Source: Baffinella frigidus
Taxonomy: Eukaryota; Cryptophyceae; Cryptomonadales; Baffinellaceae
Assembly (NCBI GenBank): GCA_026770585.1
Contig: MU646789.1
Span: 19,005-29,172 of the forward strand
Length of the DNA: 10,168 nucleotides
Direction: 5' to 3'
The notes under the pieces are model-generated. The model was not told the origin of the DNA. It worked only from the letters and a program-made list of their open reading frames with translations, and made no database searches. Shown here piece by piece: positions 9,660 through 10,168 of the stretch (the first letter of the stretch is position 1; every line of letters begins with the position of its first letter). A program made the translations under genes and the position numbers.

Positions 9660-9866
9660 TCTCAGAAAAAGGATGCTAAAATTCGTTTTCTTAAGTCAAT
9701 TCCCCTTCAAATATGTCAACTTATGCGTAGAGAAAAGAATAAGTTGACGAATTTGTATGGGAATTGACTTGAGAAAACGAATTTTAGAATCCCTTTTCTG
9801 AGATAAAAAGGGTGGAGGTCCCAAAACCTGCCGGGTTCAGTCAAAAAATTTAAACTCGGATTGTGA
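9440..9866 (+). repeat. Dispersed direct repeat CAAAACCTGCC(C/G)GGTTCAGTCA
   Basis: The copy at 9440-9486 (ending GAACTCTCGGATTGCGA) and the copy at 9822-9866 (ending AAACTCGGATTGTGA) share both ends and differ in the middle by substitutions and small gaps. The second lies 18 bp beyond the foldback element at 9660-9803. The DNA between contains that element and unassigned sequence. Confidence 0.75.
9660..9803. mobile_element. Foldback element (MITE-like), 64-bp arms and 16-bp loop
   Basis: The left arm 9660-9723 and right arm 9740-9803 are inverted copies with seven mismatches and no gaps. They include TCTCAGAAAA, CTAAAATTCGTTTTCT, AAGTCAATTCCC and GTCAACTTA. The loop is TGCGTAGAGAAAAGAA. 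Near-complete palindromy without coding capacity fits a foldback MITE or an inverted duplication. No target duplication is evident at TTG/TAA. Its TTGAC-containing arms share the GTCAACTT word common to this part of the window. Confidence 0.9.
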
Positions 9867-10168
9867 AAGTGCTCACCTTGAGATGGAACGCGCCCTCTGG
9901 TACATTCCCGGCCGCGCCCTCGTGACCGTCCGCGTGACTTTGATCATAGATGGACTTCGAAACCACGTCGTTTGGCGAACGAGATGGCCTCATACGCTCG
10001 ACTGCGTCCGGGGAGCACGTATGCCAGGCTGCGAAATAGCACCTGTGCGGAGGCACCAGTTAGTCATCAAAACCACAAAAGTCACGTATTTTGGAAAAGT
10101 CGAAGATTTGGTCCTTGGGCAAAGCCCCGATTCGCCCGGATTTGGCACACGGTTTTAGCCGATTTCGA
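9867..10168. other. Terminal stretch without a supported gene
   Basis: A 91-codon plus-strand frame (9883-10158, stop at 10156-10158) and a 68-codon minus frame overlap. The plus frame is a plausible length for a fragment but has no motif I know, and its ATG has no supporting context. GTCCGCGTGAC at 9928-9938 matches a word in element E. The window ends here, so a gene extending to the right cannot be excluded. Confidence 0.4.

Noticed and set aside
9883-10158. 91-codon plus-strand frame near the right edge
   Set aside because: No domain or motif was recognised and it overlaps a minus-strand frame. It could be part of a gene beyond the window, but nothing here supports that.

Overview
This window looks like repeat-dominated, non-coding nuclear DNA from a eukaryote. 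I cannot support a single intact protein gene, rRNA or tRNA in it. The best clue to the organism is several tracts of (TTTAGGG)n, the telomere repeat known from land plants and many green algae and also from some other protists. The longest perfect tract has 12 units. A repeat-rich green algal or plant-like genome is my best guess, but species identity cannot be read from the sequence. Open frames are short (158 codons at most), overlap on both strands, and mostly lie inside tandem or inverted repeats, as expected by chance.

Layout. 1-540: a GA microsatellite, an 84-bp two-copy repeat and unassigned sequence. 541-960: a first interstitial telomere-like array with TTTAGTG variants. 1026-1206: a short insert (element E, copy A) between 39-bp direct repeats. 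1215-1345: degenerate telomere-like DNA. 1415-2400: G-rich duplications, a 29-bp minisatellite and a further long direct repeat. 2401-2575: the second telomere array. 2613-2800: a foldback element. 2845-3420: GA-rich DNA with a coding-like remnant. 3538-4360: diverged direct repeats, a 135-bp inverted-repeat element (family T) and a 160-bp repeat. 4363-4945: composite G-rich element D and a 166-bp palindromic element (family P). 4945-5570: telomere fragments and small tandem repeats. 5592-6300: E copy B, an inverted D copy and a 90-bp tandem repeat. 6403-6756: two 25-bp minisatellite arrays in opposite orientation. 6875-7500: a second P and a second T. 7500-8160: mostly unassigned, ending in an AT-rich tandem repeat. 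8434-8706: a truncated P abutting E copy C. 8939-9866: an inverted repeat, direct repeats and a third foldback element. The last 300 bases hold nothing I can assign.

The main result of the hunt is element E, about 103-110 bp, present three times in unrelated surroundings (1065-1167, 5661-5769, and 8570-8679 on the minus strand). Each copy is bracketed exactly by a direct repeat that differs in sequence and length from site to site (39, 69 and 27 bp). One end is constant and the other is variable. Two copies carry a perfect 20-bp palindrome that the third lacks. A P element nearby (4694-4859) is bracketed in the same way by a 52-bp direct repeat. Four inserts of two families, each abutting long direct repeats of variable length, suggest an insertion or repair process that makes unusually long target duplications. 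The mechanism is inference; the repeats themselves can be read in the sequence.
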